From Escarpia spicata (Eukaryota > Annelida > Polychaeta > Sabellida > Siboglinidae): a stretch of DNA of 64,000 nucleotides. Of this stretch, positions 1-10,258 are shown piece by piece. Every line of letters starts with the position of its first letter. Positions within the stretch are counted from its first letter, which is position 1. The notes below the pieces were generated by a model. That model ran no database searches. It was given only the letters and a program-made list of their open reading frames with translations, and was not told the DNA's origin. The translations under genes were made by a program, and so were the position numbers. Location of the stretch: positions 3,100,241 through 3,164,240 of the forward strand of contig OZ023206.1 in assembly GCA_963995525.1 (NCBI GenBank), given 5' to 3'.

Positions 1-1
1 T

Positions 2-316
2 CAGAAGTACAGACAGTTAGTGAAGAAGTTAAAGAAGACAAGAGTAGACCAGATTATCCTCTCAGGAATTTTGCCAGTAATGGGAGGAAGGGGGCCGACA
101 TATAGAAACTGCAAGAGGATGGCGATCAACGCACTAGTTGAGCAGATGTGTAAAGAAGAGGGGGTGGGATTCGTAGATTTATGGGGATACTTTGTTGGGA
201 GGGAAGATATGTACATGAGAGATGGCCTACATCTAAGTGGAAAGGGGGCAGCAGTTTTCTCAGAGAACTTGCTGCAATCTGTTGACAGTGGGACAGGCTG
301 CATCTATTTAAACTAG
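2..316 (+). CDS. CR1 ORF1 protein, C-terminal part of SGNH/GDSL esterase domain (partial)
   Basis: In CR1 and L2 elements ORF1 is an RNA-binding/chaperone-type protein that often carries an SGNH-hydrolase domain. Here only the last about 104 residues are in the window, read from position 2 with no break. The block V signature DGLHLSGKG, which supplies the catalytic Asp-His pair, lies about 30 residues before the end. The GDS nucleophile and GTN blocks are upstream of the window but are visible in copy B. The frame ends at TAG 314-316 and overlaps the ORF2 frame by up to 30 nt. The biological substrate of these esterase domains is not known. Confidence 0.88.
   Translation, partial: QKYRQLVKKLKKTRVDQIILSGILPVMGGRGPTYRNCKRMAINALVEQMCKEEGVGFVDLWGYFVGREDMYMRDGLHLSGKGAAVFSENLLQSVDSGTGCIYLN
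307..313 (+). promoter_or_regulatory. Putative -1 ribosomal frameshift site TTTAAAC between ORF1 and ORF2 (copy A)
   Basis: The last ORF1 codons are TAT TTA AAC TAG. The heptamer T TTA AAC has the X XXY YYZ form in the ORF1 frame and directly precedes the stop. Slipping back one base reads TTT AAA CTA GAT, which is exactly the long ORF2 frame. The ORF2 frame is closed by TGA at 283-285 and has no ATG before 481, although codons upstream of 481 encode conserved endonuclease residues. A conserved weak stem (GCCT/AGGC around 341-356) lies downstream, but its spacing is long for a stimulator. The function is inferred. Confidence 0.6.
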
Positions 317-3195
317 ATTCGCAGGGGGGATTCACAGAGAAGCCTGAAACTGGAGGCATAGATAAAGACAGCAGAAATAAATCGGCAAAGAACAGCCTGG
401 AAAACTGTTCTGAATCAGGATATAAATGCATTTGTTTAAATGCAAGGAGCATAGTAAACAAAAGAAGTGAACTAAACATTATGGTAGAAGATATTGACCC
501 TCACATAATAGGTATAACCGAATCGTGGGCCACCACTGATATATCAGATGCCGAATTGGGACTAACAGGATATGTAATGTTTAGGAAAGATAGAATAGGA
601 AGAAAGGGAGGTGGAGTTATTTTATATATTAAAGAATCTATCCAGGCTTATGAAATTAAATTAGAAAGAGAAGCAGATTGCGAAGAAGCTGTTTGGTGTA
701 ACATAGTTACAGGAAACTCAACGTTAACAGTTGGGTTAGTTTATCGAAGTCCAAACATAAGCATAGAAGAGAATGAAAAAATACAAAACGCTATAAGGGA
801 AGTAAGCAAACGGAACTGTATTATTATGGGGGACTTTAACCATGGGCATATACAATGGAAATCTCTACAGAGTATGGGGAGTGAGAACCACAAGTTTTTA
901 GTTTTAGTACAAGATAGTTTCCTTTCTCAACATGTGCTAGAACCAACCAGGGGAGAGAATGTGTTAGACTTAGTTTTGTCCTCACAGAAAGAATTAGTTG
1001 ACAATGTCAAGATATGTGAGCCACTGGGGAGTAGTGATCACAACCAGATACATTTTACCATCAAAGTAAAATCAGAAAGGAATAGTAAAAGGCAGTATAG
1101 GAGAAATTTCCACAAAGGAAGGTATAAGGACATGAGGAAATATTTAGCAAAGATAGACTGGAATAACACACTGAAGAATAAGACAGCAACCGAATGCTGG
1201 AATATCTTAAATAGTGAAATTAAGTGCATAGTCGATACATTTGTACCTTTCAAAAAACAAGGGAAACGGTCTAAAAAGAAACACTTATCGAAAGAAGCCA
1301 TTAGACAAATTAAGTATAAACAAATGATGTGGAAGTCATATAGATGTACTGGAAATGATGAAGACTACATCATTTATAAAGAAGCACTTAATCAAGCTAC
1401 AGCTGAAATTAGAAATTCAAAGAGAAGCTATGAAAAAAAATTAGCTAGTAATATAAAACATGACAGTAAGAGTTTTTATGCGTATATTCGAAGCAAACAG
1501 AAAGTTCAGCATAAGGTCGGTCCTCTAGAAGATAGTGCTGGAAATACAATATCAGAGGGATTCTTAATGGCAGAAGACCTGAATGAGTATTTTAGTTCAG
1601 TGTTTACCAGGGAAGATATTAGTTCACTGCCAGTACCAGAGGCTAAGTTCAAGGGGGCAGATTCAGACTATTTAGGACAGTTAGTTGTAACCGCGGAAAT
1701 GGTAGCTAAGAAAATAAGGGCTATGAAGGATAATAAATCACCTGGAGTGGACGGGATTCCGCCCAAACTACTATTGGAAATTGTAGAACAAATTAGCGCA
1801 CCGCTTGCAACAGTTTTCAATTTTTCATTAGAAGAGGGAGTGGTTCCTTTAGAATGGAAAGAGGCAAACATTATACCGTTATTTAAAAAAGGTTCGAGAA
1901 ACAAGTCAGAGAACTATAGACCAGTGAGTTTAACATCAGTGATTTGCAAATTATTAGAAAGACTAATTAAAGATCACATGGTGGATTTTCTTGTTAAACA
2001 TAACTTGATAAACCCATCTCAACATGGGTTTTTAAAAGCGAGGTCATGCTTAACAAATATGTTATGTTTTTTGGAAGACATCACTAGGTGGGTAGATGAG
2101 GGATCACCAGTAGATATCATCTATTTAGATTTTCAAAAAGCTTTCGACAAAGTACCACATCAAAGATTACTCCTTAAGCTAAAGGCCCATGGCATAGGAA
2201 ATGGTATAATAAACTGGATAGAAAAATGGCTGAATGACAGAAGACAACGTGTAGTAGTTGATGGGGAGGCTTCAAACTGGAAATCGGTATTGAGTGGGGT
2301 ACCACAGGGATCAGTACTAGGACCTATATTATTCTTAATATATATCAACGATTTGGACGATGATATAACAAGCAAGATGTTGAAATTTGCGGATGATACA
2401 AAAGTGTTTAGAAGGACTAAAAGTGATGGAGACAGACATCATTTACAAGATGATCTTGACAGGTTGATCAAATGGTCTGAAAAGTGGCAAATGATGTTCA
2501 ATTTTGGGAAATGTAAATGCCTCCACACAGGTCATGGGAATGAAGAGGTAAAATATAAAATGGGGGGTACTGTTCTAAGTACTACTGTAAAAGAAAAGGA
2601 CTTAGGGTTAACCATTAGTGCTGATATGAAGGTTTCAGAACAGTGCGGAATTGCAGCGTCAAAGGGAAATCAAATCCTTGGATTAATTAGGCGAAATATA
2701 GCGTATAAGAAAAAAGAATTAATAGTACCGCTGTACAAAACAATAGTGAGGCCTCATTTAGAATATTGTATACAAGCATGGAGGCCATATCGCAAGAAGG
2801 ACATAGATATGCTAGAAAGAGTACAGAGGAGAGCGACTAAAATGATACCAAATCTGAGGGATCTTAGTTACGAAATACGCCTAAAAGAATGTGGTTTAAC
2901 AACACTAGAGACCAGGAGATTGAGAGGAGATCACATAGAAGTGTTTAAAATATTGAATGGTTATGAAAATATTGATAGAAACATTTTTTTCTCGGTTAAG
3001 AAAGATAGAAGGACCAGAGGACATGAAGCTACATTAGTAAAGGAGCAGTGTAGATTAGATATAAGAAAGTTCTCATTCTCACAAAGGACTGTAAATGAAT
3101 GGAACAGATTATCTCCTGATTGTGTTGGTGCTAGTAGCGTGAATATGTTTAAAAATAAAATCGACACACACCTTAAAAAGGCGGGATACATGTAG
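307..3195 (+). CDS. CR1 ORF2: APE endonuclease + reverse transcriptase, intact
   Basis: ORF2 nicks target DNA and primes reverse transcription of the element RNA there. The open frame runs to TAG at 3193-3195; from the first ATG (481) it is 904 residues. Conserved endonuclease residues begin before that ATG (LNARSIVNK, about 442-468), so the ATG is probably not the true start and entry by frameshift at 307-313 is more likely. Numbered from that ATG, endonuclease motifs ITESW (near residue 12), GDFN (117-120) and SDH (185-187) are present. RT motifs include DFQKAFDKVPH (about 550), GVPQGSVLGP, and the catalytic FADD (636-639). The C-terminal region is typical of CR1. No lesion is visible, unlike every other copy here. 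Confidence 0.92.
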   Translation, partial: FKLDSQGGFTEKPETGGIDKDSRNKSAKNSLENCSESGYKCICLNARSIVNKRSELNIMVEDIDPHIIGITESWATTDISDAELGLTGYVMFRKDRIGRKGGGVILYIKESIQAYEIKLEREADCEEAVWCNIVTGNSTLTVGLVYRSPNISIEENEKIQNAIREVSKRNCIIMGDFNHGHIQWKSLQSMGSENHKFLVLVQDSFLSQHVLEPTRGENVLDLVLSSQKELVDNVKICEPLGSSDHNQIHFTIKVKSERNSKRQYRRNFHKGRYKDMRKYLAKIDWNNTLKNKTATECWNILNSEIKCIVDTFVPFKKQGKRSKKKHLSKEAIRQIKYKQMMWKSYRCTGNDEDYIIYKEALNQATAEIRNSKRSYEKKLASNIKHDSKSFYAYIRSKQKVQHKVGPLEDSAGNTISEGFLMAEDLNEYFSSVFTREDISSLPVPEAKFKGADSDYLGQLVVTAEMVAKKIRAMKDNKSPGVDGIPPKLLLEIVEQISAPLATVFNFSLEEGVVPLEWKEANIIPLFKKGSRNKSENYRPVSLTSVICKLLERLIKDHMVDFLVKHNLINPSQHGFLKARSCLTNMLCFLEDITRWVDEGSPVDIIYLDFQKAFDKVPHQRLLLKLKAHGIGNGIINWIEKWLNDRRQRVVVDGEASNWKSVLSGVPQGSVLGPILFLIYINDLDDDITSKMLKFADDTKVFRRTKSDGDRHHLQDDLDRLIKWSEKWQMMFNFGKCKCLHTGHGNEEVKYKMGGTVLSTTVKEKDLGLTISADMKVSEQCGIAASKGNQILGLIRRNIAYKKKELIVPLYKTIVRPHLEYCIQAWRPYRKKDIDMLERVQRRATKMIPNLRDLSYEIRLKECGLTTLETRRLRGDHIEVFKILNGYENIDRNIFFSVKKDRRTRGHEATLVKEQCRLDIRKFSFSQRTVNEWNRLSPDCVGASSVNMFKNKIDTHLKKAGYM

Positions 3196-3237
3196 ATAAA
3201 AAGTATTGGACTCTCGATAAGCCAAAAGGCTTCCTTG

Positions 3238-3293
3238 TCCAACTGCCATCCAGAGTAATTTTCTGGATGGCAATCTTGTTAAATCTTGTTAAA
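3238..3293 (+). repeat. CR1 3' terminus: inverted repeat plus (AATCTTGTTA)2 tail
   Basis: GCCATCCAGA and TCTGGATGGC pair around AGTAATTT to form a hairpin just before two AATCTTGTTA decamers. The same hairpin and decamers occur at the 3' ends of copies B, D and E, and the arms co-vary (GCCACC/GGTGGC in B and E against GCCATC/GATGGC in A and D), which supports a functional structure, presumably recognition of the RNA 3' end by its own RT. Confidence 0.8.
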
Positions 3294-3420
3294 TCTGAGT
3301 GTTCCCAGTAATTTCTTGTAAGTATGGAATTAACATATTTTTGCATAATAAATTATTTTGTGAAATGAATTTTGTACGTGGATCCCAACAAGATGATTCT
3401 GTATGTAAAGTAAGGGTAAA

Positions 3421-3850
3421 CTAAAGTATAATACATTGTGTTAAGGGCAGAAATAGGACGATGGCGGTTAACTGTATTAATTGCGTAAAAACACATGTTA
3501 GTTTACGTTTGCATACATTTATTTGTTCCTGCCAATCAAGCATTTCATCAAGATGAAGGCCTAGACATTTTACACATTCTAAATGCTGAATTATTTCATT
3601 AGACATTGTTAGGAATAACTCTTCACTCTGAGGAGGACGGGATCTACTGAAATACATGCTTTTACGTTTGTTATTCATATCTTCATATATATTATTTAGT
3701 TGTTTTCCAATCTTGTATATAGCAGTGTCATCAGCAAATAATATAGTTTTGCACTTGTTTACTCAAAAAGGAAGGTCATTCATCTATAAGATAAATAAGT
3801 GCGGGCCGAGGATATACCCCTGCGGACACCGTATGTGATATCTTGTTGAA
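3421..3850 (-). pseudogene. Degraded LINE reverse-transcriptase fragment
   Basis: The antisense reading gives a damaged RT core: a relic of the GVPQGS-type block near 3830, an ADDTAIY active-site block near 3735-3755, then MNNKRKSMYFSR and CVKCLGLHLDE typical of the post-catalytic part of non-LTR RTs. A frameshift or stop separates the active-site part from the 85-codon open stretch at 3421-3678. It does not match the CR1 copies here. The family was not identified further. Confidence 0.72.
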
Positions 3851-4318
3851 GCGAATTACTATATTATTAGCCCTTTTGTCATCCACTCATTCCGTACTAC
3901 ATATTTGGACTTAATTCTTAGCTTTTTTCTGGTGCGAAAGACACAATGATATAATTCAGGTGTTCGGTAAATTTTCTAAGTGCATTATTTATGTCTAATT
4001 GATGTAGATACGTCCAATTAATTTGACGGAGGGCCGATTTTATGTGTCGAATGGACATGTTCGATCAAGGTCTATGTATGAATATTAACGGTTACTTTGA
4101 TTTTTTAATGGCTTCCGTTTGCCAATTAAACAAACTATAGGTAAATGATGGGATGTATCACTGTACATTTGGCCAGAGTGAACAAATGTGGTTGTGTGCC
4201 GTACATGTATGTTATCAATGAGGGAAGCAGAAGTATGGGTGATACGCGTTGGCTTAGTAATCGTAACGAATGGTGTTTGCGGCTAGATATGTATGTAGAA
4301 GGTCGGATGAGGGTTTAC
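3851..4318. other. No recognised feature
   Basis: AT-rich sequence between the LINE fragment and the 3' end of CR1 copy C. Short open stretches have no recognisable motif. Confidence 0.5.
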
Positions 4319-4398
4319 ACAGAGAATTAACTCTAGATGGCAGGTGGACAAGGAAGCCTTTTTGGCTTATCGAGATTCCAACCCTTTTTTATCTACGT

Positions 4399-6165
4399 TT
4401 ATCCCGCCCTTCTGAGGTGCATGCCCATTTTATTTTTAAACATATTCACGCTACTAGCACCCACATAATCAGCAGATAATCTGTTCCATTCATTTACAGT
4501 CCTTTGTGAAAATGAGAACTTCCCTATATATAATCTACACTGCCCCTTTGCTAATATAACTTCATGTCCTCTAGTTCTTCTATCTTTCTTAACTGAGAAA
4601 AAAATATTTCTATCAATATTTTCATAACTATTCAATATTTTAAACACTTCTATCTGATCTTCTCTCAATATCCTCGTCTCTAGTGTTGTTAAGCCATATT
4701 CTTTTAGGCTTATTTCGTAACTAAGATCCCTCAGTTTTGGTGATTTTAGTCGCTCTCCTCTCTACTCTTTCTAGCATATCTATGTCCTTCTTGCGATATT
4801 GCCTCCAAGCTTGAATACAATATTCTAAATGAGGCCTAACTATTGTTTTGTACAGCGGTATTATAATTTTTTTCCTTATACGCTATATTCCGCCTAATTA
4901 ATCCAAAGATTTGATTTCCCTTTGAAGCTGCAATTCCGCACTTCTCTGAAACCTTCATAGCAGCACTAATGGTTAATCCTAAGTCCTTTTCTTTTACATT
5001 AGCATTTAGTACAGTACCCCCCATTGTATATGGTACATCTTCGTTCCCGTGTCCTATGTGGAGGCATTTACATTTCCCAAAATTGAACATTTGCCACTTT
5101 TCAGACCAGTTGATCAACCTGTCAAGACCATCTTGTAAATTGTGTCTATGTCCATCACTTTTAATCCTTCTAAACACTTTTGTATCATCCACAAATTTCA
5201 ACACCTTGCTTATTATTTCATCATCCAAATCGTTGATATATATTTAGAGCAATATATATGTAGGTCCCAGTTCTGATCCCTGTGGTACCCCACTCTCAAA
5301 ATTGATTTCCATTTTGAAGCCCCCCTTTCTCTACAGCATGTTGTCTTCTGTCAATCAGCCATTTTTCTATCCAGTTACTTATACCATTTCCTATGCCATG
5401 GACCTTTACTTTCAGCAGTAATCTTTCATGTGGCACTTTGTCAAAAGCTTTCTGAAAATCTAAGTACATGATATCTACTGTGGATAACTCGTCGTCTACC
5501 CACTTAGTGATATCCTCCAAAAAACATAACATATTTGCTAAGCATGACCTCGCTTTCAGAAATCCATGTCGAGATGGTTTTATGAAGTTATGTTTAATAA
5601 GAAAATCCACCGTGTGATCTTTAATTACTCTTTCTAATAATTTGCAAATCGTCCATGTTATTGCCAATCTTTTTTAAATAACGGTATAATGTTTGCTTCT
5701 TTCCATTCTAAAAGGAATTATTCACTCTTCTAATGACGAAATTGATATTGTTGTAAGCGGTATGCTAATGTGTTCTACAATTTCCAGTAGTATTTTGGGC
5801 GGAATCCCATCCACTCCAGGTGATTGATTGTCCTTCACAGCAGCCATTTCTGGGGTTACAATTAACTGTCCTAAATAGTGTGATTCTGCCCCCTTGGACT
5901 ACCCCTCTGGTACAGGCAGTGAACTAATATTTTCTCAAGTATAAATAGAATTAAAATACTCATTCAGGTGTTCTGCCATTAAGAATTCCTCTTATATTAT
6001 ATTTCCAGCACTATATTCTAGAGGACCGACCTTATCCTGTACTTTCCGTTTGCTTCTAACATATGCATAAAATCTCTTGCTGTCATGTTTGATATTAAAA
6101 GCTAATTTTCATTAATAGCTTCTCTTTGAATTTCTAATTTTAGTTGGTTATGTACTTCTTTATAA
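4399..6165 (-). pseudogene. CR1 copy C, ORF2 RT and C-terminal region, broken
   Basis: Three open stretches (5667-5296, 5228-4836 and 4668-4399) carry the CR1 RT in order: DFQKAFDKVPHERL, then a damaged active site where FADD reads FVDD, then the conserved C-terminal block ending NMFKNKMGMHLRRAG. Frameshifts between them and the altered active site make this a dead copy. The part from about 5700 to 6165 matches copy A about 1380-1860 and also carries indels. Confidence 0.88.
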
Positions 6166-7896
6166 ATGAATGAATGAATGAACGTTTATTCAACAACAAC
6201 AACAACATAATACATGCACAGTATGGTTTGCTGCTGCTGCTGCTGCTGCTGCTGAAAGGACATAGCTGAAGTCATAGACTTATGTGTTGCTATGCCCTAC
6301 TCGAACTATGAAAACTGAATAAATACAACAGGAATTATAAATAAATCACAAAATAATATTCACAACTCATATAATTTTATAGATTGTTTACTATAGTGCT
6401 TGTGTTACTATTTCATGGGTTTAACAAAACGTCACCTTCAATTAACAATTCACAAATATGTAGAAAGTAATGACAACTTGATTGCTTTTTTAAATTGTGT
6501 TAAACTTGGAAGCTGAGTCAATTTATTTGGTAAATTGTTCCACGTTTTTATACCCTTGACGGTGATTGACAGCAGTCGGAGGGTGGTGTTTGTCTTTTTA
6601 ACATAGAACAGTTTGCTTTGTCTTGTATCATGTATGTGGATAGCTGCGGGTGGTTCAAATAATGCTTGAACACGACCATTTAAAGAATGGTTGTTTGCTT
6701 TATAAAGTATGATCATAGTCTTGTATTTAACTAAATCATGAAATTTAAGCATGTTTGAGAGATGGAAAAATACAGATGTATGATCATGATAATTAAGATT
6801 ATAAATAATCCGTATAGCTTTTTTCTGTAACATAAATAGTTTTCTAAGTCTAGATTGATAAGTATTTCCCCAGATCTCACAGCAATATGACATATGTGGT
6901 TCAACAAGTGAATTATATAATGTGTGTAACGCTTGACAATCAAGAACATGCCTAGTTTTATACAAAACTGCTATGTTTTTTGATACTTTTGATTCAACCA
7001 TTTTTATGTGTTCTCTCCATGTTACGTTTTCGTCAATGGTTACTCCAAGGAATTTAGTATATGATACCTGCTCAATGTTTTTCCCATTCAAAACTATATT
7101 CACACCTGTTCTAGGTTGCTTTTTATTGTTGAACATTATAAAATGTGTTTTGTTCACATTAAGTGATAATTTGTTCGCTCGAAACCACAGGTCTAGTTTT
7201 TTTAGTTCGTTGTTAATAACAGTGCTTATTTCATCTGTGTTACTAGCGGAATAAAAAATGTTTGTATCATCAGCAAACAAAATAATGTCAAGCAATTTTG
7301 AGACTTCACACATGTCATTTATGTACAGAATAAATAATAACGGGCCAAGGATTGAACCTTGCGGGACTCCACACTTGATTTCCTTTTGTTCTGAGTTACT
7401 GTTGTTATAGCATACATATTGTCTACGGTTGGTTAAGTAGCTTTTTATCCAGGCCAGAGCCAGACCCCTGATTCCGTAGCATTGCAATTTACTTAGCAGT
7501 ATGTTGTGGTCAACAGTGTCAAAGGCTTTTTTTAGGTCGATAAAGACCCCAATCGTGCTTTGGCATTTATCCATTGCGGATGTAATTTTTTCGACAAATT
7601 ATGTTAAAGCTAGTGAAGTTGAGTGATTACTTCTGAAGCCATACTGCCCATCTGTCAATATGTGTTGTGTTTCAATGAAAGACCTTAGCCTTTTGTTGAA
7701 TATTTTTTCAAGTATTTTTGAAAATTGGGATAAGAGAGATATAGGTCTATAATTAGAAAACTGAAAACGATCTCCTGACTTAAATATAGGAATGACTTTT
7801 GCTAATTTCATATCATTTGGAAATGATCCGCTGATCAAAGATCTGTTAAAAATGTGGATTAGCGGTTGTACAATTTGCTTTATTACATGCTTAACT
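6166..7896 (-). mobile_element. 5'-truncated LINE (jockey/Rex-like group) nested in CR1 copy C
   Basis: Alignment with copies A and B shows uninterrupted CR1 sequence on both sides: CTTTATAA at the left edge should continue directly into the sequence at about 7897. The insert ends, in its own orientation, in a (TTCA)n tail of about four units following GAATAAACG. No target-site duplication longer than one or two bases is visible. It encodes only RT and C-terminal regions, so it is 5' truncated. Confidence 0.85.
6450..7896 (-). pseudogene. Nested LINE reverse transcriptase, one frameshift
   Basis: Two overlapping open stretches encode RT. The first (7896 down to 7599) has PIFKSGDRFQFSNYRPISLLS and GFRSNHST. 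The second (7574-6450, 374 residues) has DLKKAFDTVDHNILL, GVPQGSILGPLLF and the active site FADD, then KYTKFLGV-type and C-terminal LINE blocks. A small frameshift between 7574 and 7599 separates them. The first codons of the upstream stretch (MMTTTT) are CR1 host sequence, not part of this LINE. Closest group is a jockey-superfamily element (Rex1/Daphne/CR1-like); finer placement needs a tree. Confidence 0.85.
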
Positions 7897-8202
7897 GTTG
7901 TTGTCGTCATCATTTCCAGTACGTCTATATGACATCCACATTACATAGCCTGTCAGTTCCAATTAGCATCTGATATATATCGGTGGTGGCTCATGATTCG
8001 GTTATACCTATTACGTGAGGGTCAATATCTTCTACCGTAATATTTAGTTCACTTCTTTTGTTTACTATGCTCCTTACATTTAAACAAGCACATTTTTATG
8101 CAGCTTCAGAACAATTTTCCAGACCAATCTTTGCTGATTTAATTGTTCTGACTTTATCTATGCCTCCAGTTTCATGCTTTTCTGTGAATCCCTCCTGCGA
8201 AT

Positions 8203-9416
8203 CTAGTTTAAATAGATGCAACCTGTCCCACTGTCAACATATAGCAGCAGGTTCTCTGAGAAAACAGCTGCCCCTTTCCACTTAGGCGGAGGCCATCTCT
8301 CATGTATATATCTTCTCTCCCAACAAAGTATACCCATAAATCAATGAATCCCACCCCCTCTTCTTCAGACATCTGCTCAACTAGTGCGTTGATCGCCATC
8401 CTCTTGCAGTTTCTATATGTTGCCCCCCCCCCCCTACCTCCCATTACTGGCAAAATTCCTGAGAGAATAATCTGTTAAACTCTTGTCTTCTTTAACTTCC
8501 CCACTGACTGTCTGTACTTCTATACTATCCCAGTTGTGCCTTTCCTGTCTGCATTATTTGTCCTCACGTGTACTAGTATAGACCATCCCTTGCCATGCCC
8601 CAATACCTTCTCTACCCTTTCAGTCATATGTTCTATCCTATTCCTCGGTAAACAAACAACGACGTCCTACCCCTCGCTTAGTGACTTATCTGTATTCCTC
8701 AGAATAGAGTCGCCCATCGTTTCTCATCACCACCTCAATCATTGCCTCAGAATAGCTCCTTCTCCGGGTTGCATCTGTCTGGTTGTTGTCGTTTCCCCCG
8801 CCGTCTTGTCTCCTGTCCCATGCTCTTCCATTCCATTCTTTCCTTTCGTTTTTTTATTGTCACCTTTCCTCCTGTCATTGTTCCTTTTATTGACTCATCT
8901 TCTATCACGATTACTCTCTTCGTTTTCGTTCCTTCATCTTTCCTCCCATCGCATTTTCTTCTCTCCTCTCCCGTCCCATTTCCCTTCCTACCTCCTTCTC
9001 TACGGTCTCTTTCTCCCCTGTCACATTCACGCCTGTCAAGTTTTCTGTTGTCGATTCTACAATTTCTTCCCTCTAATCACCTACCCTCCTATCAGTCTCC
9101 TTTCCTCAGTCTTCTTGCCATTACTCTGCTCCTTTGGTCTCATAGTAATCCCAACTCTTCCCCTGTCGTCTCTCTCCATTCCACTTGTCTCCTTGCTAAT
9201 TCTCATCTTCATCCCCTTCACAATATCTGTCAACCTAACTACCTCCTTCTGCAGATCTCCCACTTTCCAAAACCCCACGCACTGACAGGTGAATCCCTCT
9301 TCCTTGGTTTCTGCCCATGACTTCCCACAGCCGGATAAGGCAAAGTTCACCCAGCTGTGGCAGTGATCGCACACCAACTGTCGCTTTGCCTTGACTTGCC
9401 GCTTGCAAGGCGCCAT
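8203..9416 (-). pseudogene. CR1 copy C ORF1: zinc finger + esterase, broken
   Basis: Starts with ATG at 9414-9416 (MAPCKRQVKAKRQLVC). A PHD-like Cys-rich finger follows (VCDHCHSWVNF, SGCGKSW, TCQC). A low-complexity Lys/Glu-rich linker spans about 9080-8750. The esterase shows the nucleophile block MGDSILRNTDKSLSEG near 8710, then VHVRTNNAD near 8560, where the usual GTN has become RTN, and the DGL-H block near 8280. Frameshifts and a stop lie after the nucleophile block. It complements copies A and B, which lack the N-terminus. Confidence 0.8.
8206..8212 (-). promoter_or_regulatory. Putative -1 frameshift heptamer TTTAAAC (copy C)
   Basis: The minus strand reads TAT TTA AAC TAG here, identical in sequence and phase to copy A, although the surrounding copy is dead. 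It shows the heptamer is ancestral to the family. Confidence 0.55.
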
Positions 9417-9760
9417 ATCAGTATTTATTTAATAATAATGATAATAGTTTAATTAGCTATTCGCTATGTTTACACTATAAAACTCAGTCATTAGAAAGAT
9501 CGTTTCCTGTGTAGTGCAGTATACGTTATGTTACAGAAGAATTTAATTACACAGCTGACTATCTATTCTACCTCGAACGCTAACGTTAACTGTAGTGACC
9601 TAATTTAAATACAATCAGTTGCTTTACGCTAGACTGCCTTATTTATTTAGGTTATACCGCGCCCTAGCGAATACGTGGGACACTAGCTACATAAACAAAC
9701 TCGACTTCGCCCGACTATTGCACTTGCTTAATTTTAACAACAATGCTACCTATTCAAAGT

Positions 9761-10258
9761 ATCTAGCCGGTACAATGCTTTTTTAAGTTATAAAAGAGCG
9801 AATTAATTGTCAACAAAAAAGCTGTATGAGAAGACGAAAAGTGTTAAGTAAACGAACATCACAGATGTTGAGAAGTTCATAAATGACTTTTCCAGAATAA
9901 GCCATATATCTGATGTAGATCAATGAGAAGTAGTTGAGTATATATATAGTCATAATAGTTATATTTGCATACACATTTTTAGAAGATTATACAGTGCACG
10001 TTTAAGATAGTTAGTTGGGCTTCGTTCTGGATGCATTTTATGCGAACACTAATGTATGGGTTTTGCCAGATAAGTTTACGGACAGCCACAAATGAGTATC
10101 TCAGCCAAATACTTAATTCGCTTGTAAAGCATATGAAGATTATTATAGTCCATAGCTACAAAAATGTTTACTTGAACGGCCCCGTATAACTTAATAACAC
10201 AATACAGGTGTAAAAAGTGTACATGTTTTTCTATTATGAAGTGTCTCTGGCCAAGAAA
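9761..10258. other. No recognised feature
   Basis: AT-rich DNA between CR1 copy C and a LINE fragment. No open stretch or motif could be assigned. Confidence 0.5.

Larger units (their letters stand above)
1..3293 (+). mobile_element. CR1-like non-LTR retrotransposon, copy A (cut by window edge)
   Basis: The window opens inside ORF1 of this element. It contains the end of ORF1 (esterase domain), an overlapping ORF2 (endonuclease plus reverse transcriptase), and a 3' end made of a short inverted repeat and two AATCTTGTTA decamers. The same 3' end closes copy B and, in antisense, copies D and E, which defines the family. ORF2 has no stop or frameshift, so this is the best preserved copy here. 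Assignment to the CR1 group rests on the esterase-type ORF1 combined with an APE endonuclease ORF2 and a short-repeat 3' tail, which is the known CR1/L2 plan. The left end is outside the window. Confidence 0.93.
4319..9760 (-). mobile_element. CR1-like copy C, near full length, internally deleted and interrupted by another LINE
   Basis: Read on the minus strand this copy runs from an ORF1 N-terminal zinc finger (start codon near 9416) through the esterase, the ORF1/ORF2 overlap (8206-8212) and the start of ORF2. It then jumps from the point equal to copy A about 575 to about 1328 (junction near 7937), losing most of the endonuclease, and continues through RT to a 3' end at about 4319. A second LINE occupies 6166-7896. 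Sequence from 9417 to about 9760 shares short blocks with the region beyond the copy D zinc finger and is probably 5' UTR; that boundary is approximate. Confidence 0.85.

Noticed and set aside
8536..9320. Long + strand frames, Ser/Phe/Leu-rich
   Set aside because: They are the complement of the charged linker and esterase of CR1 copy C ORF1, which is the real coding strand.
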